DNA of 64,000 nucleotides from Demequina gelatinilytica (GCF_000971115.1 NZ_BBLV01000013.1:1-64000), one strand, 5' to 3'; positions 8,653-18,615 are shown, counted from the stretch's first letter. The notes: generated by a model not told the origin, from the letters alone. Made by a program: numbers and translations.

Positions 8653-10869
8653 ATGGAGGGTCCTGAGATCCAGTTCGCCGAGGCCACGATCGACAACGGT
8701 CGCTTCGGCACCCGCACCGTCCGGTTCGAGACGGGACGTCTCGCCAAGCAGGCCGCCGGCTCCGCCGTCGCGTACCTCGACGGTGAGACCATGCTGCTGT
8801 CCGCGACCACGGCCTCGAAGGCCCCGCGCGACGGCTTCGACTTCTTCCCCCTGACCGTGGATGTCGAGGAGCGTCAGTACGCCGCCGGCAAGATCCCCGG
8901 CTCGTTCTTCCGCCGCGAGGGCCGTCCCACCACGGACGCCATCCTCACGTGCCGTCTGATCGACCGTCCGCTGCGCCCGTCCTTCGTGTCGGGTCTGCGC
9001 AACGAGATCCAGGTCGTCGTCGACGTCCTCGCGATCCACCCGGACGACCAGTACGACGTCATCGCGATCAACGCGGCCTCGATGTCCACCCAGCTCGCAG
9101 GCCTGCCCTTCTCGGGCCCCATCGGTGGCGTGCGCATCGCGCTCGTCGAGGGCCAGTGGGTGTGCTTCCCGCGCTGGTCGGAGATGGAGAACGCCGTCTT
9201 CAACATGGTCGTGGCCGGCCGTGTCGTCGGTGACGACGTCGCGATCATGATGGTCGAGGCCGAGGCGACCGAGAACGCCTTCGACCTCATCTCCGAGGGT
9301 GCTCAGGCGCCCACCGAGACCGTCGTGGCCGAGGGCCTCGAGGCCGCCAAGCCGTTCATCCGCGCGCTGTGCGAGGCGCAGGCCGACGTCGCGGCGAAGG
9401 CGGCCAAGGAGACCGCGGAGTTCCCGCGCTTCCTCGACTACCAGGACGACGTGTTCGGCGCCGTGGCGCCCGCGATCGAGGGCGACCTCGCCGAGGCGCT
9501 CCAGATCGCGGACAAGCAGACGCGTGAGAACCGCCTCGACGAGATCAAGGCCGGCGCGCTCGACCAGTTCTCGGGCCAGTTCGAGGGCCGCGAGAAGGAG
9601 ATCTCCGCGGTGGTCCGCTCGGTCACCAAGCAGACCATCCGCCAGCGCATCCTCAAGGACGGCGTCCGCATCGACGGCCGCGGCCTCAAGGACATCCGTC
9701 CGCTCTCGGCCGAGGTCGCCGTGGTGCCCCGCGTGCACGGCTCCGCGATCTTCGAGCGCGGCGAGACCCAGATCATGGGTATCACCACGCTCAACATGCT
9801 CAAGATGGAGCAGCAGATCGACTCGTTCTCGCCCGAGACGCACAAGCGCTACATGCACCACTACAACTTCCCGCCGTTCTCGACGGGTGAGACGGGCCGC
9901 GTGGGCTCGCCGAAGCGCCGCGAGATCGGCCACGGTGCGCTCGCCGAGCGTGCCCTGGTGCCCGTGCTCCCGTCGCGCGAGGACTTCCCCTACGCGATCC
10001 GTGAGGTGTCCGAGGCGCTCGGCTCGAACGGCTCGACCTCGATGGGCTCGGTCTGCGCGTCGACGCTCGCCATGCTCAACGCCGGTGTGCCGCTCAAGGC
10101 CCCCGTCGCGGGCATCGCGATGGGCCTCGTGTCCGACACGGTCGACGGCGAGACCCGCTACGCGGCGCTCACCGACATCCTGGGCGCCGAGGACGCGTTC
10201 GGCGACATGGACTTCAAGGTCGCCGGTACCTCCGAGTTCGTCACCGCGATCCAGCTCGACACCAAGCTCGACGGCATCCCCGCCTCGGTCCTGGCCGGCG
10301 CGCTGCAGCAGGCGTACGACGCCCGCGTCCACATCCTCGGCGTGATGGCGCAGGCCATCTCCGAGCCCGACGAGATGAGCCCGCACGCCCCGCGCGTGAT
10401 CGCGGTGCGCATCCCCGTCGACAAGATCGGCGAGGTCATCGGCCCCAAGGGCAAGATGATCAACCAGATCCAGGACGACACGGGCGCCGACATCTCGATC
10501 GAGGACGACGGCACCGTGTACATCGGCGCCACCGACGGTCCGTCGGCGGAGGCCGCGCGCGCCGCGATCAACGCGATCGCGAACCCGCACGTCCCCGAGG
10601 TCGGCGAGCGCTTCGTCGGCACCGTGGTGAAGACCGTCGCGTTCGGCGCCTTCATCTCGCTCACCCCGGGCAAGGACGGCCTTCTGCACATCTCGCAGAT
10701 CCGCAAGCTCGTGGGCGGCAAGCGCGTCGACAACGTCGAGGACGTCCTGTCCGTGGGCCAGAAGATCCAGGTGGAGATCACCGAGGTCGACCCGCGCGGC
10801 AAGCTCTCGCTCGGCGTGGTCGAGGAGGCGGGTGCCGAGGCGTCCGCCGAGGAGACCGTCGAGGCGTAA
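8653..10869 (+). CDS. pnp: Polyribonucleotide nucleotidyltransferase (PNPase)
   Basis: Phosphorolytic 3'-5' exoribonuclease and polymerase. The 738-residue protein has two RNase PH-like halves (first near residues 10-145, second near 320-550, including [22 protein letters not shown]), then a KH domain ([17 protein letters not shown]) and an S1 domain ([29 protein letters not shown]). The ATG follows AAGGAG at optimal spacing. All domains appear intact. With RNase J and RNase Y in this window it forms a broad RNA-decay set. Confidence 0.96.
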   Translation: MEGPEIQFAEATIDNGRFGTRTVRFETGRLAKQAAGSAVAYLDGETMLLSATTASKAPRDGFDFFPLTVDVEERQYAAGKIPGSFFRREGRPTTDAILTCRLIDRPLRPSFVSGLRNEIQVVVDVLAIHPDDQYDVIAINAASMSTQLAGLPFSGPIGGVRIALVEGQWVCFPRWSEMENAVFNMVVAGRVVGDDVAIMMVEAEATENAFDLISEGAQAPTETVVAEGLEAAKPFIRALCEAQADVAAKAAKETAEFPRFLDYQDDVFGAVAPAIEGDLAEALQIADKQTRENRLDEIKAGALDQFSGQFEGREKEISAVVRSVTKQTIRQRILKDGVRIDGRGLKDIRPLSAEVAVVPRVHGSAIFERGETQIMGITTLNMLKMEQQIDSFSPETHKRYMHHYNFPPFSTGETGRVGSPKRREIGHGALAERALVPVLPSREDFPYAIREVSEALGSNGSTSMGSVCASTLAMLNAGVPLKAPVAGIAMGLVSDTVDGETRYAALTDILGAEDAFGDMDFKVAGTSEFVTAIQLDTKLDGIPASVLAGALQQAYDARVHILGVMAQAISEPDEMSPHAPRVIAVRIPVDKIGEVIGPKGKMINQIQDDTGADISIEDDGTVYIGATDGPSAEAARAAINAIANPHVPEVGERFVGTVVKTVAFGAFISLTPGKDGLLHISQIRKLVGGKRVDNVEDVLSVGQKIQVEITEVDPRGKLSLGVVEEAGAEASAEETVEA

Positions 10870-10893
10870 GCCCGGTCTGACGCAGTTCCGCTC

Positions 10894-10925
10894 GAAGGGC
10901 GGTCGGGGTGACCCGGCCGCCCTTC
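10894..10925 (+). terminator. Hairpin after pnp
   Basis: A 14-bp stem (10894-10907 with 10912-10925, one U-G pair) closed by a GTGA tetraloop lies 24 bases after the pnp stop. There is no T-run, as is common in actinobacteria. It probably ends the pnp transcript. Confidence 0.6.
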
Positions 10926-10991
10926 GGCGTTCCTGCGCAGGCACGGGGCTCCGCGCACCGAGCGCGGGCGGTGGGAGCGTCGCGCCGCGAC

Positions 10992-10997
10992 TAGGCT
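10992..10997 (+). promoter_or_regulatory. Candidate -10 element (TAGGCT) for the M16 protease gene
   Basis: TAGGCT (TANNNT) ends 7 bases before the ATG at 11005 and no Shine-Dalgarno is present, so a leaderless transcript is likely. Confidence 0.45.
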
Positions 10998-11004
10998 CGC
11001 CCTC

Positions 11005-12324
11005 ATGCCTCACATGCTTCCCCTCGTGCACGCCGGCGCCATCGGCTCCGACATCACCGTCGAGCAGGACCACGGCGCGGTCATCCGCCGCTCGATCCTG
11101 CCGGGAGGCGTGCGCGTGCTCACCGAGCAGATCCCGGGCATGCGCTCGGCGACGCTCGGCGCGTGGATCGGCGTCGGCTCGCGTGACGAGGCGCCGGAGC
11201 ACGCCGGCTCGACGCACTTCCTCGAGCACCTGCTGTTCAAGGGGACCCGACGCCGGACCGCGCTCGACATCGCGGAGGAGTTCGACCGCGTGGGCGGCGA
11301 GTCCAACGCGCTCACCGGCAAGGAGTACACCTGCTACTACGCGCGGGTGATCGACACGGACCTGCCGATGGCCATCGACGTGATCCTCGACATGGTCACC
11401 AGCGCCCGGCTCGACCAGGCCGACTTCGACATGGAGCGCGGGGTGATCCTCGAGGAGCTCGCGATGAACGAGGACGACCCGGGCGACGTCATCCACGAGC
11501 GCTTCACCGAGGCGGTCCTGGGCGGGCACGTCCTGGGCCGCCCCATCGGAGGCACGCCCGAGATCATCAACGCGGTGACGCGCGACGCGGTGTGGGAGCA
11601 TTACCAGCAGCACTACACGCCCGAGGGGCTCATCATCACGGCCGCCGGGGGAGTGGACCACGACGCGGTGTGCGCCATGGTCGCCGAGGCGCTGGTGCGC
11701 GGCGGGTGGACGCTGGCGGACGGTGTGGTCCCCGCGGGCCGTCGCGATCGCTTCGCGCCCGTCGAGGCGACCCTGACGCCCGAGGTCCGCATCACCCGCC
11801 ACGAGCTCGAGCAGGCGCACGTGCTGCTCGGCACGCGCGGTTTCAGCGCGACCGACGAGCGTCGCAGCGTGCTCGCGGTCTACAACGCGATCCTGGGCGG
11901 CGGCATGAGCTCGCGCCTGTTCCAGGAGATCCGTGAGAAGCGCGGCCTCACCTATGCCGTGTACTCGTTCGGCGCCCCGAGCACGGAGACGGGAGTGTTC
12001 GGCGTCTACGGCGCATGCACGTCCGCCAAGGTCGACGAGGTCGAGCGCCTCATGGCCGTCGAGCTCGAGCGGATGGCCGAGGGCATCACGGCCTCCGAGC
12101 TCGAGCGCGCCAAGGGCCAGATCGCGGGCTCCATGGTGCTGCGCCTCGAGGACTCGTACTCGCGCATGTCGCGGCTGGGCAAGGCCGAGCTGGTGTTCGG
12201 CGACCTGTGGTCCATCGCCGAGATGCTCGACGACGTCCACGCGGTCACCACCGACCAGGTGCGCGCGCTCGCGGCGGACATCGCGTCGCGCGAGCGCGTC
12301 TCGGTGCGCGTCGGCCCGGCATAA
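11005..12324 (+). CDS. M16 family zinc peptidase (processing-peptidase-like)
   Basis: A 439-residue cytosolic-type M16B peptidase. The inverted zinc motif HFLEH (HxxEH) is near residues 72-76, in STHFLEHLLFKGT. The distal acidic ligand region is VILEELAMNEDDPGD. The C-terminal half contains the paired M16 domain with the conserved RGLTYAVYSF segment. The gene follows pnp in many actinobacteria and firmicutes, but the physiological substrate is not known. ATG 11014 is an alternative start; 11005 fits the leaderless promoter. Confidence 0.9.
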   Translation: MPHMLPLVHAGAIGSDITVEQDHGAVIRRSILPGGVRVLTEQIPGMRSATLGAWIGVGSRDEAPEHAGSTHFLEHLLFKGTRRRTALDIAEEFDRVGGESNALTGKEYTCYYARVIDTDLPMAIDVILDMVTSARLDQADFDMERGVILEELAMNEDDPGDVIHERFTEAVLGGHVLGRPIGGTPEIINAVTRDAVWEHYQQHYTPEGLIITAAGGVDHDAVCAMVAEALVRGGWTLADGVVPAGRRDRFAPVEATLTPEVRITRHELEQAHVLLGTRGFSATDERRSVLAVYNAILGGGMSSRLFQEIREKRGLTYAVYSFGAPSTETGVFGVYGACTSAKVDEVERLMAVELERMAEGITASELERAKGQIAGSMVLRLEDSYSRMSRLGKAELVFGDLWSIAEMLDDVHAVTTDQVRALAADIASRERVSVRVGPA

Positions 12325-12394
12325 CGACGTCTGAGCGCAGTGCTTATGTTGCGCTTATCCACCTCCCAGGCTTCTCCCAGGTTCCGTTCGTAAC

Positions 12395-12423
12395 TTCGCA
12401 TCGTCAAGGCGTGACGATGCGAA
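12395..12423. promoter_or_regulatory. Perfect 12-bp inverted repeat upstream of efflux operon
   Basis: TTCGCATCGTCA (12395-12406) and its exact complement (12412-12423) flank the 5-base spacer AGGCG. It ends 10 bases before the first gene of the efflux operon. A possible -10, TAACTT, is at 12391-12396. It could be an operator or an RNA hairpin near the ribosome site. Each arm contains the octamer GCATCGTC that recurs in the window. Confidence 0.55.
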
Positions 12424-12433
12424 CGGACGGACG

Positions 12434-13675
12434 ATGCCCAAGAACACTTCGAGGTGGACCCGCGTGCGAGCGTGGGGGATCCCCACCGGCACCCTGCTGG
12501 CCGGCGCAGGACTCGGCGCAGGTGCGATGGCGCTGTGGGGCACCGGGTCGGACCCGGTGCAGGAGACGCGATCGATGGACGCGAGCGGTCAGCAGACCGT
12601 GACCGTGTCGCTGCAGACGCTCGAGGAGACCGTCTCCGCCACGGGCTCGCTCGCGGCCGTGTCGACGGACTCCCTCGCGTTCGAGGCCTCGGGCACGGTG
12701 ACCGCCGTCAACGTGGCGGCCGGCGACGTGGTCGAGGAGGGCGACGTGATCGCCACCATCGACACCCTCCAGCTCACGGCGTCGCTGCGCGCGGCGCAGG
12801 CGGACCTCGCGGAGGCGAGGGCCAACCTCTCCAACCTCAAGGATGAGGACGACGACTCGGAGGCCAGCGAGAAGCAGATCGCGGCGGCCAAGGCGCAGGT
12901 CGCGCTCCTCAAGGAGTCGGTCGCGGACGCCGAGGACGCCATGGAGGACGCGACGCTGGTCGCGGACATGGCCGGCCTGGTCACGTCGCAGCCCTACGAG
13001 GTGGGCGACGTGGTCTCGAGCGGGTCGTCCGGCGGTTCCGGGTCGACCGGCATGTCGACGGCGTCGACCTCGACCACCACGTCGAGCGGCGTCACCATCG
13101 TGGGTCAGGACGACTGGACGGTGTCCGTGAGCCTGTCGGAGGACGAGGTCGCGCTGATCGACGAGGGCGACCAGGTGACCTTCACGGCCGACGACGTCGA
13201 CTCCGAGTTCTACGGGATCGTGACCGAGATCGCGAACCTGCCGACCACCACCGGCGGCAGCGCCACGTACGCGGTCGAGCTGCAGGTCACCGGCGACGTC
13301 GAGGGCCTGTACGAGGGCACCTCGGTCACCGCGGAGATCGTCTACCTCCGCCAGGTCGACGTGCTCGCGATCCCCACCAACGCGATCACCACCGCCGACG
13401 GCGTCTCCACCGTGACGGTGGTGGACGATGCGGGCGACGAGGAGGAGCGGACCGTCACGCTGGGCGAGGCGATCGGCACGTACACCGAGGTCACCGACGG
13501 CCTCGAGGAGGGCGAGCAGCTCGCCGTGACGGTGGCCACCGGCGGCTCCGGATCCGACAGCGGCACCGACGAGCAGCAGTGGGGCCAGTTCCCCGGCGGC
13601 GGCGAGATGCCGACGGGCGACTTCGGCGGCGGCCAGATGCCGACCGGCGGCATGGGCGCGATGCCCGGCCAGTAG
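12434..13675 (+). CDS. MacA/HlyD-type efflux adaptor protein (first copy)
   Basis: Membrane-anchored adaptor expected to work with the ATPase and permease encoded next. The 413-residue protein has an N-terminal membrane segment (about residues 15-36). A lipoyl/barrel-sandwich domain follows (FEASGTVTAVNVAAGDVVEEGDVIATID), split by a short coiled coil with EARANLSNLKDED and a Ser/Thr-rich loop. Beta-barrel and membrane-proximal domains come after. The C-terminus is Gly/Met/Pro-rich (QWGQFPGGGEMPTGDF) and resembles the tail of the second adaptor. MacA homologues in Gram-positive bacteria export peptides or drugs, but the cargo here is unknown. Confidence 0.85.
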   Translation: MPKNTSRWTRVRAWGIPTGTLLAGAGLGAGAMALWGTGSDPVQETRSMDASGQQTVTVSLQTLEETVSATGSLAAVSTDSLAFEASGTVTAVNVAAGDVVEEGDVIATIDTLQLTASLRAAQADLAEARANLSNLKDEDDDSEASEKQIAAAKAQVALLKESVADAEDAMEDATLVADMAGLVTSQPYEVGDVVSSGSSGGSGSTGMSTASTSTTTSSGVTIVGQDDWTVSVSLSEDEVALIDEGDQVTFTADDVDSEFYGIVTEIANLPTTTGGSATYAVELQVTGDVEGLYEGTSVTAEIVYLRQVDVLAIPTNAITTADGVSTVTVVDDAGDEEERTVTLGEAIGTYTEVTDGLEEGEQLAVTVATGGSGSDSGTDEQQWGQFPGGGEMPTGDFGGGQMPTGGMGAMPGQ

Positions 13676-13716
13676 GCCGGCACGCATCGACCTGGATCTA
13701 TCGGACGAGGACGCAC

Positions 13717-14448
13717 ATGACCGCCACCGCCATCACCACCACGCACTTCGAGACCGCCGCACCGGTCATCGAGCTCTCGGGTGCCCGCAAGACGTACCAC
13801 ACGGGGGACATCGAGTTCGAGGCCCTGCGGGGCATCGACTGCCGCATCTACCCGGGCGAGTACGTCGCCATCGTCGGTCCCTCAGGATCCGGCAAGTCCA
13901 CCCTCATGAACATCCTGGGGTGCCTCGACGTCCTCACGAGCGGGAGCTACGTGCTCGCGGGCGAGGACGTCTCGCACATGGACGAGGTCGCGCTCGCCTC
14001 CGCCCGCAACCGCCGCATCGGCTTCGTCTTCCAGCAGTTCCACCTGCTCTCGAGCCTGACCGCGCTGGGCAACGTCGAGCTCCCGCTCATCTACGCGGGG
14101 GTCGCCCCGGCCGAGCGCCGCAAGCGCGCGATGGTCGCGCTCGAGCGGGTCGGGCTGGGAGACAAGAGCCGCAACCACCCGGGCCAGCTCTCCGGGGGCC
14201 AGCAGCAACGTGTCGCGATCGCGCGTGCGCTGGTGACGGAGCCCGCGATCGTCCTCGCCGACGAGCCCACGGGAAACCTCGACTCGCATTCCACGAGGGA
14301 CGTGCTCGGGATGCTCGACGACCTCCATGCGGAGGGCAGCACCATCGTGCTCATCACGCACGAGTCCGACGTGGCGGCGCGTGCCGGCACGGTCTACAAC
14401 GTGACCGACGGGCAGTTCGTCGGCACGGGAACGGAGATCGCCAAATGA
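13717..14448 (+). CDS. MacB/LolD-type ABC transporter ATP-binding protein
   Basis: ATPase of the efflux system. In 243 residues it has Walker [11 protein letters not shown] (near residue 52), MNILGCLD (typical of the MacB/LolD family), signature [16 protein letters not shown], Walker [14 protein letters not shown] and switch His ITHE. It overlaps the permease gene by 4 bases. The N-terminal Thr-rich segment [15 protein letters not shown] is a linker without clear function. Confidence 0.92.
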   Translation: MTATAITTTHFETAAPVIELSGARKTYHTGDIEFEALRGIDCRIYPGEYVAIVGPSGSGKSTLMNILGCLDVLTSGSYVLAGEDVSHMDEVALASARNRRIGFVFQQFHLLSSLTALGNVELPLIYAGVAPAERRKRAMVALERVGLGDKSRNHPGQLSGGQQQRVAIARALVTEPAIVLADEPTGNLDSHSTRDVLGMLDDLHAEGSTIVLITHESDVAARAGTVYNVTDGQFVGTGTEIAK

Positions 14449-15677
14449 GGCCCGCCGACCTGCTCGCCAGCTCCTGGCGTGCGATCCGCTCGCACAAGAT
14501 GCGCTCGGCGCTCACGATGCTCGGCATCGTGGTCGGCATCGCCTCCGTGGTGCTCACCGTGGGTCTGGGGCTCGGGACGCAGAAGGACGTCAGCGAGCAG
14601 ATCGCGGCGCTCGGCTCGGACCTCCTCATCGTGTCGCCCGGGTCCTCGACGGACGAGAGCGGCATGCGCGGCGGCTTCGGCTCGGGGACCACCCTGACCC
14701 GTGCCGACGCCGATGCGCTCGCCTCGACCGTCGCGGTGCCCGACGCGATGGCGGTCGCCGCGGAGAAGACCGCGAGCGTCTCGCTCGAGTACGGCGAGAG
14801 CAACTGGACCACCACCGTCACGGGCACGTCGACCAGCTGGCCCGAGGTCCGCTCGCGCGAGCTGCTGTACGGCTCGTTCTTCACGGACGAGGACGTCGAC
14901 TCCGGCGCGAGCGTGATCGTGCTGGGCGCGGAGACCGCGGAGGAGCTGTTCGGCACCGCGGCGGTGGTGGGTCAGGACGTCACCATCGACGACGACACCT
15001 ACGAGGTGGTCGGGGTGCTGAGCGAGGCCGGGTCCTCGGGCGACACGTCGCTCGACGACATGGCGGTGGTGCCGATGACCACGCTGGTGGAGCAGCTCGA
15101 CGACTCGGGCTCGAGCGAGTCCGTCGCGACCATCTACATCAAGGCGGCGGCATCGAACCTGCTGAGCGCCGCCTCGCAGGAGGCGGAGTCGCTGCTGCTC
15201 AACCTCCACGGGATCGCGGCTGCCGATGACGCGGACTTCACCATCGATGTCCAGGACTCGCTGCTCGACGCGGCGACGTCCGTGTACCAGAAGCTCACGG
15301 TGCTGCTCACCGGGATCGCCGCGCTGGCGCTGCTCGTGGGCGGCATCGGGGTCATGAACATCATGCTGGTGTCGGTGACCGAGCGCACCAGGGAGATCGG
15401 CCTGCGCAAGGCGCTCGGCGCGGCTCCCGCGAACATCCGCAACCAGTTCCTCATCGAGGCGATGATCCTCGGGCTCAGCGGTGGCGCGATCGGGGTCGCG
15501 ATCGGTGTGGGGCTCGCGCTGGCGCTGCCCTCGGTGCTCGGCTCGACCATCGTGATCTCGGGCCTCGCCCTGGTGGTCTCGGTGGTCGTCGCGGTCGGGA
15601 TCGGCGCGGTGTTCGGCGTGTACCCGGCGGCGCGTGCCGCCAAGCTCGCCCCCATCGATGCGCTGCGCGACCAGTAG
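14445..15677 (+). CDS. MacB-type ABC transporter permease
   Basis: Membrane subunit of the efflux system, 410 residues. It starts [20 protein letters not shown], typical of the MacB_PCD domain, with a first membrane segment near residues 20-42. A large extracellular domain (about 50-275) and three C-terminal membrane segments with the FtsX signature follow; MNIMLVSVTERTREIGLRK is nearly diagnostic. The ATGA overlap with the ATPase gene supports a single complex. Confidence 0.92.
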   Translation: MRPADLLASSWRAIRSHKMRSALTMLGIVVGIASVVLTVGLGLGTQKDVSEQIAALGSDLLIVSPGSSTDESGMRGGFGSGTTLTRADADALASTVAVPDAMAVAAEKTASVSLEYGESNWTTTVTGTSTSWPEVRSRELLYGSFFTDEDVDSGASVIVLGAETAEELFGTAAVVGQDVTIDDDTYEVVGVLSEAGSSGDTSLDDMAVVPMTTLVEQLDDSGSSESVATIYIKAAASNLLSAASQEAESLLLNLHGIAAADDADFTIDVQDSLLDAATSVYQKLTVLLTGIAALALLVGGIGVMNIMLVSVTERTREIGLRKALGAAPANIRNQFLIEAMILGLSGGAIGVAIGVGLALALPSVLGSTIVISGLALVVSVVVAVGIGAVFGVYPAARAAKLAPIDALRDQ

Positions 15678-15709
15678 ACGTGAACAGATCAGAACAGGAA
15701 CCAAGGACC

Positions 15710-16666
15710 ATGACCATGAACCGTAGGACCACGAACCGGATGACCGCCCTGGCGACCTTGTGCGGCGTCGCGCTGCTGGCCGGATGCTCGGCCGATGCCT
15801 CGGAGGCCGAGGCCTCCGCGGCGCCCGAGACCGCATCGTCGGCAGGCGCGGATGCCGTGCTGGGCGAGGTGCCCGGCGGCGGTCAGGGCGACGAGCAGAT
15901 GGGCGGGGGAGGCCGCGGCGGGCTCACCGGCGAGATCGCGTACGTCTCGGACGGCGTCGCGCAGGTGCAGGACGGCGACTCGCAGACCGCGGTGACCTTC
16001 TCCGAGGACACGGAGATCACCCGGCAGGTGACCCTCGCGCTCGCGGACATCGAGGTGGGGCAGTGCGTGGTCGCCACGCTGGACGACGATGACGACGCGA
16101 CGGAGATCACGGTCACCGACGCGGATGAGGACGGCTCATGCGCGACGGGCTTCGGCGGCGGCGGCTTCGGCGGCGGTGACGATGCGGGCATGCCGTCCGA
16201 CATGCCGACCGCCATGCCGGACGGCATGGAGCTGCCCGAGGGTGGGGCTCCCGACGGCATGGAGCTGCCCGACGGGGCGGAGATGCCCGACGGGGCGGAG
16301 ATGCCCACGGGCGGCGGATTCACGCCGGCCACGACCGGCACCGTGACGGCCGTCGCGGACGGCACCCTCACCGTGGAGGACGCGGACGGCGCGTCGACCA
16401 CCATCTCGGTCTCCGGCGACGCCGCCATCACCGGGCGCGAGGCCGCTGACGCCGACGCCGTCGAGGCGGGCATGTGCCTCACGGCGACGGGCACCTCGGA
16501 CGACGCCGGCGGCTACACCGCGACCTCGCTCTACGTATTCGACGGCGGGGACGAGGGCTGCGTCTCGATGAGCGGCTTCGGCGGGCGTGGCGGCATGGGC
16601 GGGATGCCCGGGGGCGACGGCGACCAGGCCGCCGTCGGCGAGCCGGCGCTCGAGAGCGAGGGATGA
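15710..16666 (+). CDS. Putative lipoprotein with two DUF5666-like domains and Met/Gly-rich stretches
   Basis: An exported protein of unknown role embedded in the efflux operon. The signal peptide ends in the lipobox LLAGC. Two similar beta-rich segments follow: GEIAYVSDGVAQVQDGDSQT...FSEDTEITRQ and GTVTAVADGTLTVEDADGAS...SGDAAITGR. They resemble DUF5666. A linker rich in Met, Gly, Pro and acidic residues separates them, with repeats of DGMELP and DGAEMP, and the C-terminus is GFGGRGGMGGMPGG. Start ATG 15710 follows AAGGACC; ATG 15716 is an alternative. A metal- or cargo-binding role is speculation. Confidence 0.75.
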   Translation: MTMNRRTTNRMTALATLCGVALLAGCSADASEAEASAAPETASSAGADAVLGEVPGGGQGDEQMGGGGRGGLTGEIAYVSDGVAQVQDGDSQTAVTFSEDTEITRQVTLALADIEVGQCVVATLDDDDDATEITVTDADEDGSCATGFGGGGFGGGDDAGMPSDMPTAMPDGMELPEGGAPDGMELPDGAEMPDGAEMPTGGGFTPATTGTVTAVADGTLTVEDADGASTTISVSGDAAITGREAADADAVEAGMCLTATGTSDDAGGYTATSLYVFDGGDEGCVSMSGFGGRGGMGGMPGGDGDQAAVGEPALESEG

Positions 16667-18615
16667 TGGCCCGGCGACGCGTCCGCGGCTGGCACGTCGC
16701 GGCGGCGCCGATCGCGGTCGGCGGCGTGGTGGCGGTGGTGCTCCTCACGGGGGCGTCCTCGGCATCGGCCCAGTACCGGGTCGCGACGGCAGGAACGGGC
16801 GACGTCACCCAGACGCTCACGGCGACGGGGTCTCTCGCGTCCGCGAGCGAGCAGGATCTCGCATTCCAGCTCGACGGCACCGTCGAGTCGCTCGCTGTCG
16901 CGGTCGGTGACGTGGTCGAGGCGGGCGACGTCCTCGCAACGCTCGACACGAGCGATCTCGACGACGCCGTCACCGAGGCCAAGGAGGCGCTCGCGGATGC
17001 CAAGGAGGCGCTCGCGGACGACCTCGAGGCTCAGGCCGAGGGCACGTCGAGCAGCTCGAGCACGACCACCAGCTCCGCGTCGTACTCGACCGATGGCTCG
17101 ACGGCAGGTTCCTCGGCGGCTGTCACCGTGACCGCCGCGTTGTACGTGCCCGGCGACACGAGCATCGTGACCGTCGCGGAGGAGTCGTCGGACGCCGTCG
17201 AGGCGGCGCGCGCGGCGCTCGTCGCGGCGCAGGACGCGCTGCTCGAGCAGTACGACCTTGCGACCGCCCTGCTGGCCGAGGCCCAGGACGCCGCGACCGC
17301 CGCACAGGAGGTCTGCGCCGCCTTCGCGGCGACGACCGACGACGATGCCGCCGGGGACGGTTCCGGCACCGCGGACGACGACGGCGCGGACACCTCCGAC
17401 GACGGCTCCGCGGACGATGCCGCGGACGCGCTCGCCGCATGCCAGGAGGCCACGTCCGCCGCGCTCGCGGCATCGCAGGCCTCGATCGACGCGCAGGCGA
17501 CGCTCATGGAGCTTGCTGCGGCCGTCGACGATGCCGTGGCGACGCTGCAGGAGGCGATCGCCGCCGCGGCGAGCGGCACCGGCACCGCCGACGGCGGCAC
17601 GAGCGGCGGCACGAGCGGCAGCACGGGTGGCGGCTCCGGCACCGCTCAGGGCGGCGAGTCCGACCAGGGCGGCATGAGCGGCGACCAGGAGCTTTCCGGG
17701 ACGCCGAGCGGCGACGCCGCCTCGCAGGACGGCTCCGGCGCAAGCGGGATGAGCGGGATGAGCGGCACGGACGGCTCGTCCTCCCAGTCCTCGGGGGGCA
17801 TGGGCGGGTCCTCATCCTCGTCCTCATCCGTGCCGAGCGCGGCCGACATCCTCGCGGACAAGGCCGACATCACCGCGGCGAAGGCCGAGCTCGCGGTCGC
17901 GCGGTCGCAGCTCGAGCACGCGACCCTCACCGCGCCCGTCGCCGGCGAGATCGTGGCGATCGGCTTCGACGAGGACGACTCGGTGACCGGCGGCGACACG
18001 TCCACCGCGATCACCCTGATCGCCGACAACACGTACCTCGTCTCGCTCTCCGTGAGCCTGACGGAGGCCCAGCTGCTCGAGGCCGGGCAGGACGCCGAGC
18101 TCACGCTCACCAGCACCGGCGAGGTGGTGGCGGGCACGGTCTCGAGCGTCTCGCACGTGAACTCGGGCAACGACTACTCGCAGTCGTACGCGGTGACCAT
18201 CGCGGTGCCGGACCCGGGATTCGACATCCGGATCGGCGCGGCCACGCGGATGCAGATCACGGTGGCCAGCGCGACGGGCGTGCTCGTGGTGCCCACGTCG
18301 GCGATCTCGGACGCGGCCGGCGATGCGACCGTGCAGGTGGTGGGCGAGGACGGCGCCGCGTCGTCCGTCGCGATCGAGACGGGGGCGATCGGCGCGGTCT
18401 ACACCGAGGTCCTGTCGGGGCTGGACGCAGGGGACCAGGTGGTCCTCGCGGACCTGACGGCCTCCGTCACCTCGGACGACGAGTCCTCCGACAGCTCGGG
18501 AGGCCTGCTGTCGGGCCTCGACGGAGACTCGGGATCGAGCGACCAGCAGCAGATGGGCCAGTTCCCCGGCGGTGGCATGCCGCAGGGCGGCTTCCAGGGA
18601 GGACCCCAGGGATAG
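16663..18615 (+). CDS. MacA/HlyD-type efflux adaptor protein (second copy, long)
   Basis: A second adaptor of 650 residues in the same operon. It has a membrane anchor (about residues 12-32), a first lipoyl half (FQLDGTVESLAVAVGDVVEAGDVLATLD), and a long Ala/Asp/Ser/Thr-rich insert from about 105 to 400 with coiled-coil-like EAARAALVAAQDALLEQ. The second lipoyl half (ATLTAPVAGEIVAIGFDEDDSV) and beta-barrel domain follow. The tail QQMGQFPGGGMPQGGFQGG matches that of the first adaptor. The start overlaps the lipoprotein stop (ATGATG). The low-complexity insert is much longer than in typical MacA. Confidence 0.82.
   Translation: MMARRRVRGWHVAAAPIAVGGVVAVVLLTGASSASAQYRVATAGTGDVTQTLTATGSLASASEQDLAFQLDGTVESLAVAVGDVVEAGDVLATLDTSDLDDAVTEAKEALADAKEALADDLEAQAEGTSSSSSTTTSSASYSTDGSTAGSSAAVTVTAALYVPGDTSIVTVAEESSDAVEAARAALVAAQDALLEQYDLATALLAEAQDAATAAQEVCAAFAATTDDDAAGDGSGTADDDGADTSDDGSADDAADALAACQEATSAALAASQASIDAQATLMELAAAVDDAVATLQEAIAAAASGTGTADGGTSGGTSGSTGGGSGTAQGGESDQGGMSGDQELSGTPSGDAASQDGSGASGMSGMSGTDGSSSQSSGGMGGSSSSSSSVPSAADILADKADITAAKAELAVARSQLEHATLTAPVAGEIVAIGFDEDDSVTGGDTSTAITLIADNTYLVSLSVSLTEAQLLEAGQDAELTLTSTGEVVAGTVSSVSHVNSGNDYSQSYAVTIAVPDPGFDIRIGAATRMQITVASATGVLVVPTSAISDAAGDATVQVVGEDGAASSVAIETGAIGAVYTEVLSGLDAGDQVVLADLTASVTSDDESSDSSGGLLSGLDGDSGSSDQQQMGQFPGGGMPQGGFQGGPQG

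Noticed and set aside
8500-12240. A 1246-codon open frame on the minus strand across pnp and the M16 protease gene
   Set aside because: It is the antisense shadow of two clear plus-strand genes in GC-rich DNA and its translation is low-complexity Arg/His/Asp/Gly-rich with no family resemblance. Similar long shadows at 40121-43348, 28688-31567, 30627-32900 and 33278-35455 were dropped for the same reason.
15680-15709. GTG 15680 as start of the lipoprotein gene
   Set aside because: It would put ten charged residues before the signal peptide and has no ribosome site, whereas ATG 15710 follows AAGGACC and begins the signal sequence.
16990-17840. Frameshift or repeat-expansion artefact in the second adaptor
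   Set aside because: The low-complexity Asp/Ser/Ala insert stays in frame between two well-formed lipoyl halves, and codon use is like the rest of the gene, so it is treated as a genuine long insert.
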